A stretch of 64,000 nucleotides of DNA from Chenopodium formosanum (taxonomy: Eukaryota; Streptophyta; Magnoliopsida; Caryophyllales; Amaranthaceae): positions 23,733,795-23,797,794 of the forward strand of contig CM044858.1 of the NCBI GenBank assembly GCA_024500155.1, given 5' to 3'. Shown here piece after piece: positions 20,214 to 33,989 of this stretch. The position numbers and the translations under genes are program-made. The notes beneath the pieces are model-generated. The model did no database searches, was not told where the DNA came from, and saw only the letters and a program-made list of their open reading frames with translations. The first letter of the stretch is position 1. Every line of letters begins with the position of its first letter.

Positions 20214-23200
20214 ATTTTATAAGTTCATTAGAAAGAGCATGTAGAAAATGGGAATGCTTGTTCCCATTTTGGCCGAATTTGCTTGATTTTGGCTCTACAA
20301 GACCTTAAAACCCAATAACATGCTTTATTTTTGTGATTTATTTTCTTAGAAAGTTATAAATACATATATTTGACATGAATCAAGCCTTTTCAAGTTCATT
20401 AGAAAGAGCATGTAGAAAATGGGAACGCTTCTTCTCATTTTGCCCGAATTTGCTTGATTTCGGTTTTACCAGACCTTAAAACATTATAACTTGCTTTTTC
20501 TTAGTGATTTCTATGCTTAGGTAGTTACAAATACATATATTTGACATAATTCAAGCCTTTATAAGTTCATTAGAAAGAGCATGTAGAAAATGGGAACGCT
20601 TCTTCCCATTTGGGCCGAATGTGCTTGATTTTGGTTCTACAAGACCTTAAAACCTTATAACACACTTTGTTTTTGTGATTTCTTTTCTTAGGAAGTTATA
20701 AATACATATATTTGACATGAATCAAGCCTTTTCAAGTTCATTAGAAAGAGCATGTAGAAAATGGGAACGCTTCTTCCCATTTTGCCCGAATTTGCTTGAT
20801 TTCGGTTCTATTAGACCTTAAAACCTTATAACTTGCTTTGTCTTAGTGATTTCTATGCTTAGGCAGTTACTAATACATATATTTGACATGATTCAAGCCT
20901 TTATAAGTTCATTAGAAAGAGCATGTAGAAAATGGGAACGCTTTTTACCATTTGGGCCGAATTTGGTTGATTTTGGTTCTAAAAGACCTTAAAACCTTAT
21001 AACATCCTTTGTTTTTGTGATTTCATTTGTTAGGAAGTTATAAATACATAAATTTGACATGAATCAAGCCTTTTTAAGTTAATTAGAAAGAGCATGTAAA
21101 AAATGGGTGTTTCTTCCTATTTTGCTCGAATTTGCTTGATTTTGGTTCTACCAGTCCTTAAAACCTTATAACTTGCTTTGTTTTTGTTATTTCTACGGTT
21201 AGGAAGTATAAATACATATATTTAACATTATTCAAAATTTTTTTAGTTCATTAGAAAGAGCATGTAGAAAATGGGAATGCTTCTTACTATTTTGCCCAAA
21301 TTTGCTTGATTTTGGTTCTACAAGACCTTAAAACCTTATAACTTGCGTTTGCTTTGTTATTTATTTGCTTAGGAAGTTATAAATATGTATATTTGACATG
21401 ATTCAAGAATTTATAATTTCATTAGAAAGAGCATGTAGAAAATGGGAATGCTTCTTACTATTTTGCCCAAATTTGCTTGATTTTGGTTCTACAAGACCTT
21501 AAAACCTTATAACTTGCGTTTGCTTTGTTATTTATTTGCTTAGGAAGTTATAAATATGTATATTTGACATGATTCAAGAATTTATAATTTCATTAGAAAG
21601 AGCATGTAGAAAACGGGAACGCTTATTCCCATTTTGCCCGAATTTGCCTGATTTCAGTTCTACTAGACCTTAAATCCTTATAACTTGCTTTTTCGAAGTG
21701 ATTTATATGCTTAGGCAGTTACAAATACATATATTTGACATGATTCAAGCCTTTATACGTTCATTAGAAAGAGCATGTTGAAAATGGGAACGCTTCTTCC
21801 CATTTTGGCCGAATTTGCTTGATTTTGGCTCTACAAGACCTTAAAACCTTATAACATGCTTTATTTTTGTGATTTATTTTCTTAGGAAGTGATAAATACA
21901 TATATGTGACATAAAGCAATTCTTTTCAAGTTCATTAGAAAGAGCATGTAGAAAATGGGAACGCTTCTGCTCATTTTGCCCGAATTTGCTTGATTTCGGT
22001 TCTACCAGACCTTAAAACCTTATAGCTTTCTTTTTTTTTGTGATTTCTATACTTAGGAAGTTATAAATACATATATTTGACATGATTCAAGCATTTATAA
22101 GTTCATTAGAAAGAGCATGTAGAAAATGGGAATACTTCTTACCATTTTGCCTGAATATGCTTGATTTTGGTTCTACAAGACCTTAAAATCTTATAACATC
22201 CTTTTTTTGTGATTTCTTTTGTTAGGAATTTATAAATACATATATTTGAAATGAACAAGCCTTTTCAAGTTCATTAGAAATAGCATGTAGAAAATGGGAA
22301 CGCTTCTTCTCATTATTCCCGAATTTGTTTGATTTCGGTTCTACAAGACCTTAAATCCTTATAACTTGCTTTGTCTTAGTGATTTCATTGCTTAGGAAGT
22401 TACAAATACATATATTTGACATGATTCAAGCCTTTATAAGTTCATTAGAAAGAGCATGTAGAAAATGGGAACGCTTCTTCCCATTTGGGCCGCATTTGCT
22501 TGATTTTGGTTCTACAAGACCTTAAACCCTTATAACATGCTTTTTTTTTGTGATTTCTTTTCTTAGCATGTTATAAATTGATATATTTGACATGAATCAA
22601 GCCTTTTCAAGTTCATTAGAAAGAGCATGTAGAAAATGGGAACGCTTCTTCCCATTTTGCCCGAATTTGCTTGATTTCGGTTCTACTAGACCTTAAAACC
22701 TTATAACTTGCTTTGTCTTAGTGATTTCTATGCTTAGGTAGTTACTAATACGTATATTTGACATGATTCAAGCCTTTATAAGCTCATTAGAAAGAGCATG
22801 TAGAAAATGGGAGCGCTTTTTACCATTTGGGCCGAATTTGGTTGATTTTGGTTCTACAAGACCTTAAAATGTTATAACATCCTTTGTTTTTGTGATTTCT
22901 TTTGCTAGGAAGTTATAAATACATTTATTTGACATGAATCAAGCCTTTTCAAGTTCATTAGAAAGAGCATGTAAAAAATGGGTGCTTCTTCCTATTTTGC
23001 TCGAATTTGCTTGATTTCGTTTATACCATTCCTTAAAACCTTATAACTTGCTTTGTTTTTGGTTTTTCTATGATTAGGAATTATAAATACATATATTTAA
23101 CATTATTCAAGTTTTTTTTAGTTCATTAGAAAGAGCATGTAGAAAATGAAAATGCTTCTTACTATTTTGCCAAATATGCTTGATTTTGGTTCTACAAGAC

Positions 23201-26200
23201 CTTAAAACCTTATAAATTGGTTTATTTTTGTGATTTCTTTTGTTAGGAAGTTATAAATACATATATTTGACATGAATCTAGCCTTTTCAATTTCATTAGA
23301 AAGAGCATTTTGAAAATGGGTACGCTTTTCCCATTTTACCCGAATTTGCTTGATTTTGGTTCTACAACACCTTAAAACCTTATAACTTGCTTTGTTTTGG
23401 TGATTTATACGCTTAGAAAATTATAAATACATATATTCGATATAATTCATGAATTTATAAGTTCTATTAGAAAGAGAATGTAGGAAATTGAGAGGCTTTG
23501 TACTATTTTGCCCGAATTTGCTTGATTTTGGTTCTACAAGACCTTAAAACCTTATAACTTGCTTTGTTTTTGTGATTTATTATGTTAGGAAGTTATAAAT
23601 ATATATATTTGACATGAATCAAGCCTTTTTAAGTTTATTAAAAAGAGCATGTAGAAAAAGGGAATGCTTCTTACTATTTTGCCCGGATTTGCTTGATTTC
23701 AGTTCTACAAGACCTAAAAACCTTATAACTTTCTTTATTTTTGTGACTTCTATGCTTATGCATTTATAAATACATATATTTCACATGATTCAAACAATTA
23801 TAAGTTCATTAGAAAGAGCATGTAGAATTTGAAAATGCTTCTTACTATTTTGCCCGAATTTCCTTGATTTTGGTTCTACAAGACCTTAAAACCTCATAAC
23901 TTTCTTTGCTTTTGTGATTTATTTTCGTATGGATTTATAAACACATATATTTGACATGATCCAAGAATTTATAAGTTCATTAGGAAGAGCATGTAGAAAA
24001 TGAGAACGTTTCTTCCGATTTCCCTCAATTTGCTTGATTTTGGTTCTACAAGACCTTAAAACCTTATAACTTGCTTTTGCTTTGTTATTTATTTGCTTAG
24101 GTAGTTATAAATATGTATATTTGACATGATTCTAGAATTTATAATTTCATTAGAAAGAACATATAGAAAATGGGAGTGCTTCTTACTATTTTGCCTGAAT
24201 TTGCTTGATATTGGTTCTACAAGACCTTAAAACCTTAGTACATGCTTTGTTTTTGTGATTTATTTTCATAGGCAGTTATAAATACATATATTTGACATGA
24301 ATCAATCCTTTTAAAGTTCATTAGAAAGAGCGTGTAGAAAATGGGAACGCTTCTTCTCATTTTGCCTGAATTTGCTTGATTTCGGTTCTACCAGACCTTA
24401 AAACCTTATAAATTGCTTTCTCTTTGTTATTTATTTGCTTAGGCAGTTACAAATACATATATTTGATATGATTGAAGCCTTTATCATTTCATTAGAAGGA
24501 GCATGTAAAAAACGGGAACGCTTCTTCCCATTTTGGCCGAAGTTGCTTGATTTTGGTTCTACAACACCTTAAAACCTTACCTTATAACATGATTTTTTTG
24601 TGATTGCTTTTCTTAGGAAGTTATAAATACATATATTAGACATGAATCAAGCCTTTTCAAGTTCATTAGAAAGAGCGTGTAGAAAATAGGAACGCTTCTT
24701 CTCATTTTGCCTGAATTTGCTTGATTTCGGTTCTACCAGACCTTAAAACCTTATAACTTGCTTTGTTTTTGTGATTTCTATGCTTAGGAAGTTACAAATA
24801 AATATATTTGACATGACTTAAGCATTTATAAGTTCATTAGAAAGAGCATGTAGAAAATGGGAACGCTTCTTACCATTTTGCCCGAAAATGCTTGATTTTG
24901 TTTCAAGAAGACCTTAAAACCTTATAACATCCTTTTTTTTATGATTTATTCTGTTATGAAGTTATAAATACATATGTTTGACATGACTCAAGCCTTTTCA
25001 TGTTCATTAGAAAGAGCATGTTGAAAATGGGAATGCTTTTTCCCATTTTGCTCGAATTTCCTTGATTTCGGTTCTACAAGACCTTAAAACCTTATAACTT
25101 GCTTTTTTTTTGGGATTTCTATGCTTAGGCTGTTATAAATACATATATTTGACATGATTCAAGCATTTATAAGTTCATTAGAAAGAGCATGTAGAAAATG
25201 GGAACGCTTCTTCCCATTTTGGCCGAATTTGCTTGATTTTGGCTCTACAAGACCTTAAAACCTTATAACATGTTTTATTTTTGTGATTTATTTTACTAGG
25301 AAGTGATAAATACATATATGTGACATGAATTAAGCCTTTTCAAGTTCATTAGAAAGAGCATTTTGAAAATGGGTACGCTTTTCCCATTTTACTCGAATTT
25401 GCTTGATTTTGGTTCTACAACACCTTAAAACCTTATAACTTGCTTTGTTTTGGTGATTTATATGCTTAGAAAATTATAAATACATATATTCGATATAATT
25501 CAAGAATTTATAAGTTCTATTAGAAAGAGAATGTAGAAAATGGAAAGGCTTTGTACTATTTTGCCCGAATTTGCTTGATTTTGGTTCTACAAGACCTTAA
25601 AACCTTATAATTTGATTTGTTTTTGTGATTTATTATGTTAGGAAGTTATAAATATATATATTTGACATGAATCAAGCCTTTTTAAGTTTATTAAAAAGAG
25701 CATGTAGAAAAAGGGAATGCTTCTTACTATTTTGCCCGGATTTGCTTGATTTCAGTTCTACAAGACCTAAAAACCTTATAACTTTCTTTATTTTTGTGAC
25801 TTCTATGCTTATGCATTTATAAATACATATATTTCACATGATTCAAACAATTATAAGTTCATTAGAAAGGGCATGTAGAATTTGAAAATGCTTCTTACTA
25901 TTTTGCCCGAATTTCCTTGATTTTGGTTCTACAAGACCTTAAAACCCCATAACTTTCTTTGCTTTTGTGATTTATTTTCGTATGGATTTATAAACACATA
26001 TATTTGACATGATCCAAGCATTTATAAGTTCATTAGGAAAAGCATGTAGAAAATGAGAACGTTTCTTCCGATTTCCCTCAATTTGCTTGATTTTGGTTCT
26101 ACAAGACCTTAAAACCTTATAACTTGCTTTTGCTTTGTTATTTATTTTCTTAGGTAGTTATAAATATGTATATTTGACATGATTCTAGAATTTATAATTT

Positions 26201-29200
26201 CATTAGAGAGAACATGTAGAAAATGGGAGTGCTTCTTACTATTTTGCCTGAATTTGCTTGATATTGGTTCTACAAGACCTTAAAACCTTAGTACATGCTT
26301 TGTTTTTGTGATTTATTTTCATAGGCAGTTATAAATACATATATTTGACATGAATCAATCCTTTTCAAGTTCATTAGAAAGAGCGTGTAGAAAATGGGAA
26401 CGCTTCTTCTCATTTTGCCTGAATTTCCTAGATTTCGGTTCTACCAGACCTTAAAACCTTATAAATTGCTTTCTCTATGTTATTTATTTGCTTAGGCAGT
26501 TACAAATACATATATTTGATATGATTGAAGCCTTTATAATTTCATTAGAAGGAGCATGTAAAAAACGGGAACGCTTCTTCCCATTTTGGCCGAAGTTGCT
26601 TGATTTTGGTTCTACAACACCTTAAAACCTTACCTTATAACATGCTTTTTTTGTGATTGCTTTTCTTAGGAAGTTATAAATACATATATTAGACATGAAT
26701 CAAGCCTTTTCAAGTTCATTAGAAAGAGCGTGTAGAAAATAGGAACGCTTCTTCTCATTTTGCCTGAATTTGCTTGATTTCGGTTCTACCAGACCTTAAA
26801 ACCTTATAACTTGCTTTGTTTTTGTGATTTCTATGCTTATGCAGTTACAAATAAATATATTTGACATGACTTAAGCATTTATAAGTTCATTAGAAAGAGC
26901 ATGTAGAAAATGGGAACGCTTCTTACCATTTTGCCCGAAAATGCTTGATTTTGTTTCAAGAAGACCTTAAAACCTTATAACATCCTTTTTTTTAATGATT
27001 TATTCTGTTATGAAGTTATAAATACATATGTTTGACATGACTCAAGCCTTTTCATGTTCATTAGAAAGAGCATGTTGAAAATGGGAATGTTTTTTCCCAT
27101 TTTGCTCGAATTTCCTTGATTTCGGTTCTACAAGACCTTAAAACCTTATAACTTGCTTTTTTTTGTGATTTCTATGCTTAGGCAGTTATAAATACATATA
27201 TTTGACATGATTCAAGCATTTATAAGTTCATTAGAAAGAGCATGTAGAAAATGGTTGCGCTTCTTCCCATTTTGGCCGAATTTGCTTGATTTTGGTTCTA
27301 CGAGACCTTAAAACCTTATAACATGTTTTATTTTTGTGATTTATTTTACTAGGAAGTGATAAATACATATATGTGACATGAATTAAGCCTTTTCAAGTTC
27401 ATTAGAAAGAGCATGTAGAAAATGGGAACGCTTCTGCTCATTTTGCTCGAATTTGCTTGATTTCGGTTCTACCAGACCTTAAAACTCTATAGCTTGCTTT
27501 TTTTTTGTGATTTCTATGCTTAGGCAGTTATAAATACATATATTTGACATGATTCAAGCATTTATAAGTTCATTAGAAAGAGCATGTAGAAAATGGGAAT
27601 GCTTCTTACCTTTTTGCCCGAATATGCTTGATTTTGGTTCTACAAGACCTTAAAACCTTATAACATCCTTTTTTTATGATTTCTTTTGTTAGAAAGTTAT
27701 AAATACATATATTTGAAATGAACAAGCCTTTTCAAGTTCATTAGAAAGAGCATGTCGAAAATGGGAACGCTTCTTCTCATTTTTCCCGAATTTGCTTGAT
27801 TTCGTTTCTACAAGACCATAAATCCTTATAACTTGCTTTGTCTTAGTGATTTCTTTGCTTAGGCAGTTACAAATACATATATTTGACATGATTCCAGACT
27901 TTATAAGTTCATTAGAAAGAGCATGTAGAAAATGGGAACGCTTCTTCCCATTTGGGCCGCATTTGCTTGATTTTGGTTCTACAAGACCTTAAAACCTTAA
28001 AACATGCTTTGTTTTTATGATTTCTTTTCTTAGCATGTTATAAATAGATATATTTGACATGAATCAAGCCTTTTCAAGTTCATTATAAAGAGCATGAAGA
28101 AAATGGGAACGCTTCTTCCCATTTTGCCCGAATTTGCTTGATTTCGGTTCTACTAGACCTTAAAACCTTATAACTTGCTTTGTCTTATTGATTTCTATGC
28201 TTAGGTAATTACTAATACATATATTTGACATGATTCAAGCCTTTATAAGCTCATTAGAAAGAGCATGTAGAAAATGGGAGCGCTTTTTACCATTTGGGCC
28301 GAATTTGGTTGATTTTTGTTCTACAAGACCTTTAAACGTTATAACATCCTTTGTTTTTGTGATTTCTTTTGCTAGGAAGTTATAAATACATATATTTGAC
28401 ATGAATCAAGCCTTTTCAAGTTCATTAGAAAGAGCATGTAAAAAATGGGTGCTTCTTCCTATTTTGCTCGAATTTGCTTGATTTCGTTTCTACCATTCCT
28501 TTAAACCTTATAACTTGCTTTGTTTTTGTTATTTCTATGATTAGGAATTATAAATACATATATTTAACATTATTCAAGTTTTTTTTAATTCATTAGAAAG
28601 AGCATGTAGAAAATGAAAATGCTTCTTACTATTTTGCCCAAATTTGCTTGATTTTGGTTCTACAAGACCTTAAAACCTTATAACTTGGTTTGTTTTTGTG
28701 ATTTCTTTTGTTAGGAAGTTATAAATACATATATTTGACATGAATCAAGCCTTTTCAAGTTCATTAGAAAGAGCATTTTGAAAATGGGTACTCTTTTACC
28801 CATTTTACCCGAATTTGCTTGATTTTGGTTCTACAACACCTTAAAACCTTATAACTTGCTTTGTTTTTGTGATTTATATGCTTAGAAAATTATAAATACA
28901 TATATTCGATATGATTCAAGAATTTATAAGTTCTATTAGAAAGAGAATGTAGAAAATGGAAAGGCTTTGTACTATTTTGCCCGAATTTGCTTGAGTTTGG
29001 TTCTACAAGATCTTAAAACCTTATAACTTGCTTTGTTTTTGTGATTTATTATGTTAGGAAGTTATAAATATATATATTTGACATGAATTAAGCCTTTTCA
29101 AGTTTATTAAAAAGAGCATGTAGAAAAAGGGAATGCTTCTTACTATTTTGCCCGGATTTGCTTGATTTCAGTTCTACAAGACCTAAAAACCTTATAACTT

Positions 29201-31542
29201 TCTTTATTTTTGTGATTTCTATGCTTATGCATTTATAAATACATATATTTCACATGATTCAAACAATTATAAGTTCATTAGAAAGAGCATGTAGAATTGG
29301 AAAATGCTTCTTACTATTTTGCCCAAATTTCCTTGATTTTGGTTCTACAAGACCTTAAAACCTCATAACTTGCTTTGCTTTTGTGATTTATTTTCTTATG
29401 GATTTATAATTACATATATTTGACATGATCCAAGAATTTATAAGTTCATTAGGAAGAGCATGTAGAAAATGAGAACGTTTCTTCCCATTTCGCCTGAATT
29501 TGCTTGATTTTGGTTCTACAAGACCTTAAAACCTTATAACTTGCAATTGTTTTGTTATTTATTTGCTTAGGTAGTTATAAATATGTATATTTGACATGAT
29601 TCTAGAATTTATAATTTCATTAGAAAGAATATGTAGAAAATGGGAATGCTTCTTACTATTTTGCCTGAATTTGCTTGATATTGGTTCTACAAGACCTTAA
29701 AACCTTAGTACATGCTTTGTTTTTGTGATTTATTTTCATAGGCAGTTATAAATACATATATTTGACATGAATCAATCCTTTTCAAGTTCATTAGAAAGAG
29801 CGTGTAGAAAATGGGAACGCTTCTTCTCATTTTGCCTGAATTTGCTTGATTTCGGTTATACCAGACCTTAAAACCTTATAAATTGCTTTCTCTGTGTTAT
29901 TTATTTGCTTAGGCAGTTACAAATACATATATTTGATATGATTGAAGCCTTTATAATTTCATTAGAAGGAGCATGTAGAAAACGGGAACGCTTCTTCCCA
30001 GTTTGGCCGAATTTGCTTGATTTTGGTTCTACAACACCTTAAAACCTTACCTTATGACATGCTTTTTTTGTGATTTCTTTTCTTAGAAAGTTATAAATAC
30101 ATATATTAGACATGAATCAAGCCTTTTCAAGTTCATTAGAAAGAGCGTGTAGAAAATAGGAACGCTTCTTCTCATTTTGCCTGAATTTGCTTGATTTTAG
30201 TTCTACCAGACCTTAAAACCTAATAACTTGCTTTGTTTTTGTGATTTCTGTGCTTAAGCAGTTAAAAATAAATATATTTTACATGACTCAAGCATTTATA
30301 AATTCATTAGAAAGAGCATGTAGAAAATGGGAACGCTTCTTACCATTTTGCCCGAAAATGCTTGATTTTGGTTCTAGAAGACCTTAAAACCTTATAACAT
30401 CCTTTTTTTTGTGATTTATTCTGTTATGAAGTTATAAATACATATGTTTGACATGACTCAAGCCTTTTCATGTTCATTAGAAAGAGCATGTTGAAAATGG
30501 GAATGCTTTTTCCCATTTTGCTCGAATTTCCTTCATTTCGGTTCTACAAGACCTTAAAACCTTATAACTTGCTTTTTTTTGCGATTTCTATGCTTAGGCA
30601 GTTATAAATACATATATTTTACATGATTCATGCATTTATAAGTTCATTAGAAAGAGCATGTAGAAAATGGGAATGCTTCTTACTATTTTTCCCGAATATG
30701 CTTGATTTTGGTTGTACAAGACCTCAAAACCTTATAACATCCTTTTTTTTTTTGTGATTTCTTTAGTTAGGAAGTTATAAATACATATATTTGACATGAA
30801 TCAAGCCTTTTCAAGTTCATTAGAAAGAGCATGTAGAAAATGGGAACGCTTCTTCTCATTTTGCCCGAATTTGCTTGATTTCAATTCTACCAGACCTTAA
30901 AACCTTATAACTTGCTTTGTCATAGTGATTTCTATGCTTATGCAGTTACTAAAACATATATGTGACATGATTCAAGCCTTTATAAGTTCATTAGAATGAG
31001 CATGTAGAAAACAGGAACACTTCTTCCTATTTGGGCCGAATTTGGTTGATTTTGGTTCTACAAGACCTTAAAACCTTATAACATCCTTTGTTTTTGTGAT
31101 TTCTTTTGTTAAGAAGTTATAAATACATATATTTGACATGACTCAAGCATTTTCAAGTTCATTAGAAAGTGCATGTAGAAAATGAAAATGCTTCTTCTTA
31201 TTTTGCCTGAATTTGCTTGATTTCGGTTCTACCGGACCTTAAAACCTTATTAAATTCTTTCTCTTTGTTATTTATTTGTTTAGGCAGTTGCAAATTCATA
31301 TATTTGACATGATTCAATCCTTTATAAGTTCATTAGAAGGAGCATGTAGAATATGGGAACGCTTCTTCCCATTTTGGCCGAATTTGCTTGATTTTGGTTC
31401 TACAAGACCTTAAAACCTTATAACATGCTTTTTTTTGTTATTTCTTTTCTTAGGAATTTATAAATACATATATTAGACATGAATCAAGTCTTTTCAAGTT
31501 CATTAGAAAGAGCGTGTAGAAAATGGGAATGCTTCTTCTCAT
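20214..31542 (+). repeat. Satellite B array, 171-bp unit, about 66 monomers
   Basis: The landmark TTCATTAGAAAGAGCATGTA recurs every 171 bp (checked at 20231, 20402, 20573, 20744 and 20915). Two monomer types tend to alternate, one with GGCCGAATTTG/TTTTGGTTC/TTTTCAAG and one with GCCCGAATTTG/TTTCGGTTC/TTTATAAG, giving a 342-bp dimer. A block of 12 monomers (2053 bp) starting near 23305 is repeated in tandem near 25358 and again near 28770. A 5.47-kb (32-monomer) offset relates 21.94-23.3 kb to 27.41-28.77 kb. No genes. It ends abruptly in mid-monomer. Confidence 0.95.
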
Positions 31543-31684
31543 ATGATGTTAATTGGTAACAATAATTTTCATTTTGATGATCTTAAATAGTTAAATGACC
31601 TAAAATAATGTCATTTTTCTAAGTGCTTTACTTACTTTGTCTATGCTTTTTGTATCATTTATTTTTTAGTGAAACTGCTATATA

Positions 31685-33932
31685 ATGAGGGAGGATCGAG
31701 CATGGATGTTTAAACGGTTAGAAGGAAAATTCCTTAGTCCAACCTTTGCGGAAAAGGTCAATGAATTTATTACATTTGCTACCACACAAGACAATGTCGT
31801 GATAGATGGTGTGATGAAATGTCCATGTGCACAGTGTCGAAATATTCCTTATCAAGATCTTGATACCATTAAGGAGCATCTCTATAGGCATGGTTTTTTG
31901 CCTAACTATTTCCAATGGGTTTTTCATGGTGAACTGCACTTCCAAAGAGAATCCCAAAGTAGCAGCTCCATATCCACCGAGGATGCATTGAACCCATATA
32001 GAAACATGGTATTAGATGCCTTTGGACTAGAAGGTGGTTTAGAAAATATTGAAGAAGAGCCACATGCTAGTTACAAGAAGTTCTTTGACATGTTGAAGGT
32101 AGCGGAAGAGCAATTGTATGATGGCTGCAAGTTGTTTGTATTGTCTGCTGCTGCAAGGATGGCAAACATCAAGTGCGAGTATAATATTCCACATAAAGCT
32201 ATAGATGGTGTTGCTTCCTTAATGAAAGACATGTGCCCAGATGAAAACAAGATGACAAATAGTTTTTACAAGACTAAGAAATTGCTTGAAGGGCTAGAAC
32301 TTCTGCACCAAAAGATTCATGTATGTCCAAATGGATGTATGTTATTTTGGAAGGAACACAAAGATCTCAAAGAATGTCTATAATGCAAAGGAAGTCGTTA
32401 TAAGACACTTAGAGAAAGTGGCAACAATTCTCCTCATAGTGCTCTTATTTATTTTCCTATAGGCCCGAGATTACAAAGATTATATGCAACAAGATCTACT
32501 GCGGAGCAGATGAGGTGGCATAAAGATAATCCTCGAGTTCATGGCCTTATGTCTCATCCAAGTGATTGAGAGGCGTGGAAACACCTAGATAAAGAGTACC
32601 CTTCTTATGCTGCGGAGCCTAGAAATGTCCGACTAGGTCTTTATACCGACGGATTTTTGCAACCTCTTATTGGTTGGCAATATTCTTGTTGGCCCGTCAT
32701 TTTAACTCCTTATAATCTTTCACCTGAATTGTGCATGAAGAAACCTTTTATGTTTCTAAGTTTGATAATTCCAGGTCCGAAGAATCCTAAAGGGAATCTC
32801 GATGTGTACTTGCAACCTCTTATTGAAGAGTTAAAGCAATTACGGGAGGTTGGGTTACCGACTTACGACATCTCGCAAAAACAAAATTTTCAATTGAAGG
32901 CTGCATTGCTTTGGACTATTAGTGATTTTCCGGCTTATGGCATGCTTTCAGGATGGACCACGTCGGGTAGATTATCTTGCCCATATTGTATGGAAAACAC
33001 TAAGGCTTTCACTCTTAAAAATGGTGGAAAACAAAGTTGGTTTGATTGTCACCGTCAGTTTTTACCCCTTGATCATAATTTTCGAAAAAATAAGAGTGCA
33101 TTTTTTAAAGACAGAGTTGAGAATGATTCCCCACCACCACGAATGAGTGGTGAGGACATTTGGAATCAAGTATCTTTATTTCCAAAAACTGTTGAGCAAA
33201 TAAGGGGTGATGATAACGAGGAAGAAGGATATGGAAAGTTCCATCATTGGACAAAGCAAAGCGTCTTTTGGGAGCTTCCATATTGGAGCAAGCTCTTGAT
33301 ACGCGACAATCTTGATGTCATGCATATTGAAAAAAATGTATTTGATAATGTGTTTCACACTGTAATGGATGTTAAGGGTAAAACAAAAGACAATGTGAAA
33401 GCAAGAAGAGACTTGGGGGAGTATTGTAAATGACGAAAATTGGAGGCGCAAGATGTTGTTAATGGTAAAGGGGAAAAACAGACTTTAAAACCGAATGCTC
33501 CTTTTGTGTTGCCTAAAGAGAAAAGGAAACTTATTTGTGAATGGGTGAAGAAATTAAAGTTTCTTGATGGATGTGCTTCTAATTTAGGTAGATGCGTTGA
33601 TTTAAAGGAGTGTAAGCTATTCGGTATGAAAAGTCATGATTGTCATTTTTTATGCGACGATTGCTACCAGCGGTATTTAAAGACTTGTTACCTTTAAATG
33701 AGTGGAATGTTATTACTGAGTTGAGCCAATTTTTTAGAGATCTTTGCGCCACCACCTTAAAAATTACTGACATGGTGCGATTGGAAGAAAATATTCCTGA
33801 AATTATTTGCAAATTAGAGAGAATATTTCCGCCTGGTTTTTTTAATAGTATGGAGCATCTTCCTATTCATTTGCCATATGAGGCAAAAATTGGTGGGCCG
33901 GTTCAATATAGGTGGATGTACCCTTTTGAGAG
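31685..33932 (+). pseudogene. CACTA transposase (TNPD/tnp2-type) with in-frame stops and one frameshift
   Basis: Frame from the ATG at 31685. Transpos_assoc lies at residues 1-85 (RAWM, CPCAQC, HLYRHGF). The tnp2 core includes EQMRWH, EPRNVRLGL, IIPGPKNPKGNLDVYLQPL, DFPAYGMLSGW and DNLDVMHIEKNVFDNV. A DUF4218-like part (KSHDCHF ... YRWMYPFER) ends at a donor-like AG|GTAATT (33932/33933). The frame is interrupted by TAA 32381-32383, TGA 32567-32569 and TGA 33431-33433, then by a one-base loss in the T-run near 33646-33651. Otherwise one frame is kept over about 1.75 kb, so decay is mostly by point mutation. In an active element this protein cuts and joins transposon ends. Nonfunctional here. 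Confidence 0.88.
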
Positions 33933-33989
33933 GTAATTATATAAAATTTATCTTTTACTTTCTTTTTTTTTTAAATTAATTTGAAGATA

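Noticed and set aside
20214..31542. CRISPR-like regular direct repeats
   Set aside because: Monomers are contiguous with no unique spacers; the content is a plant satellite next to retrotransposons.
20214..31542. CENP-B box in satellite B
   Set aside because: I looked for the TTCG....A..CGGG pattern in the consensus and did not see it. Centromere function cannot be claimed from the 171-bp length alone.
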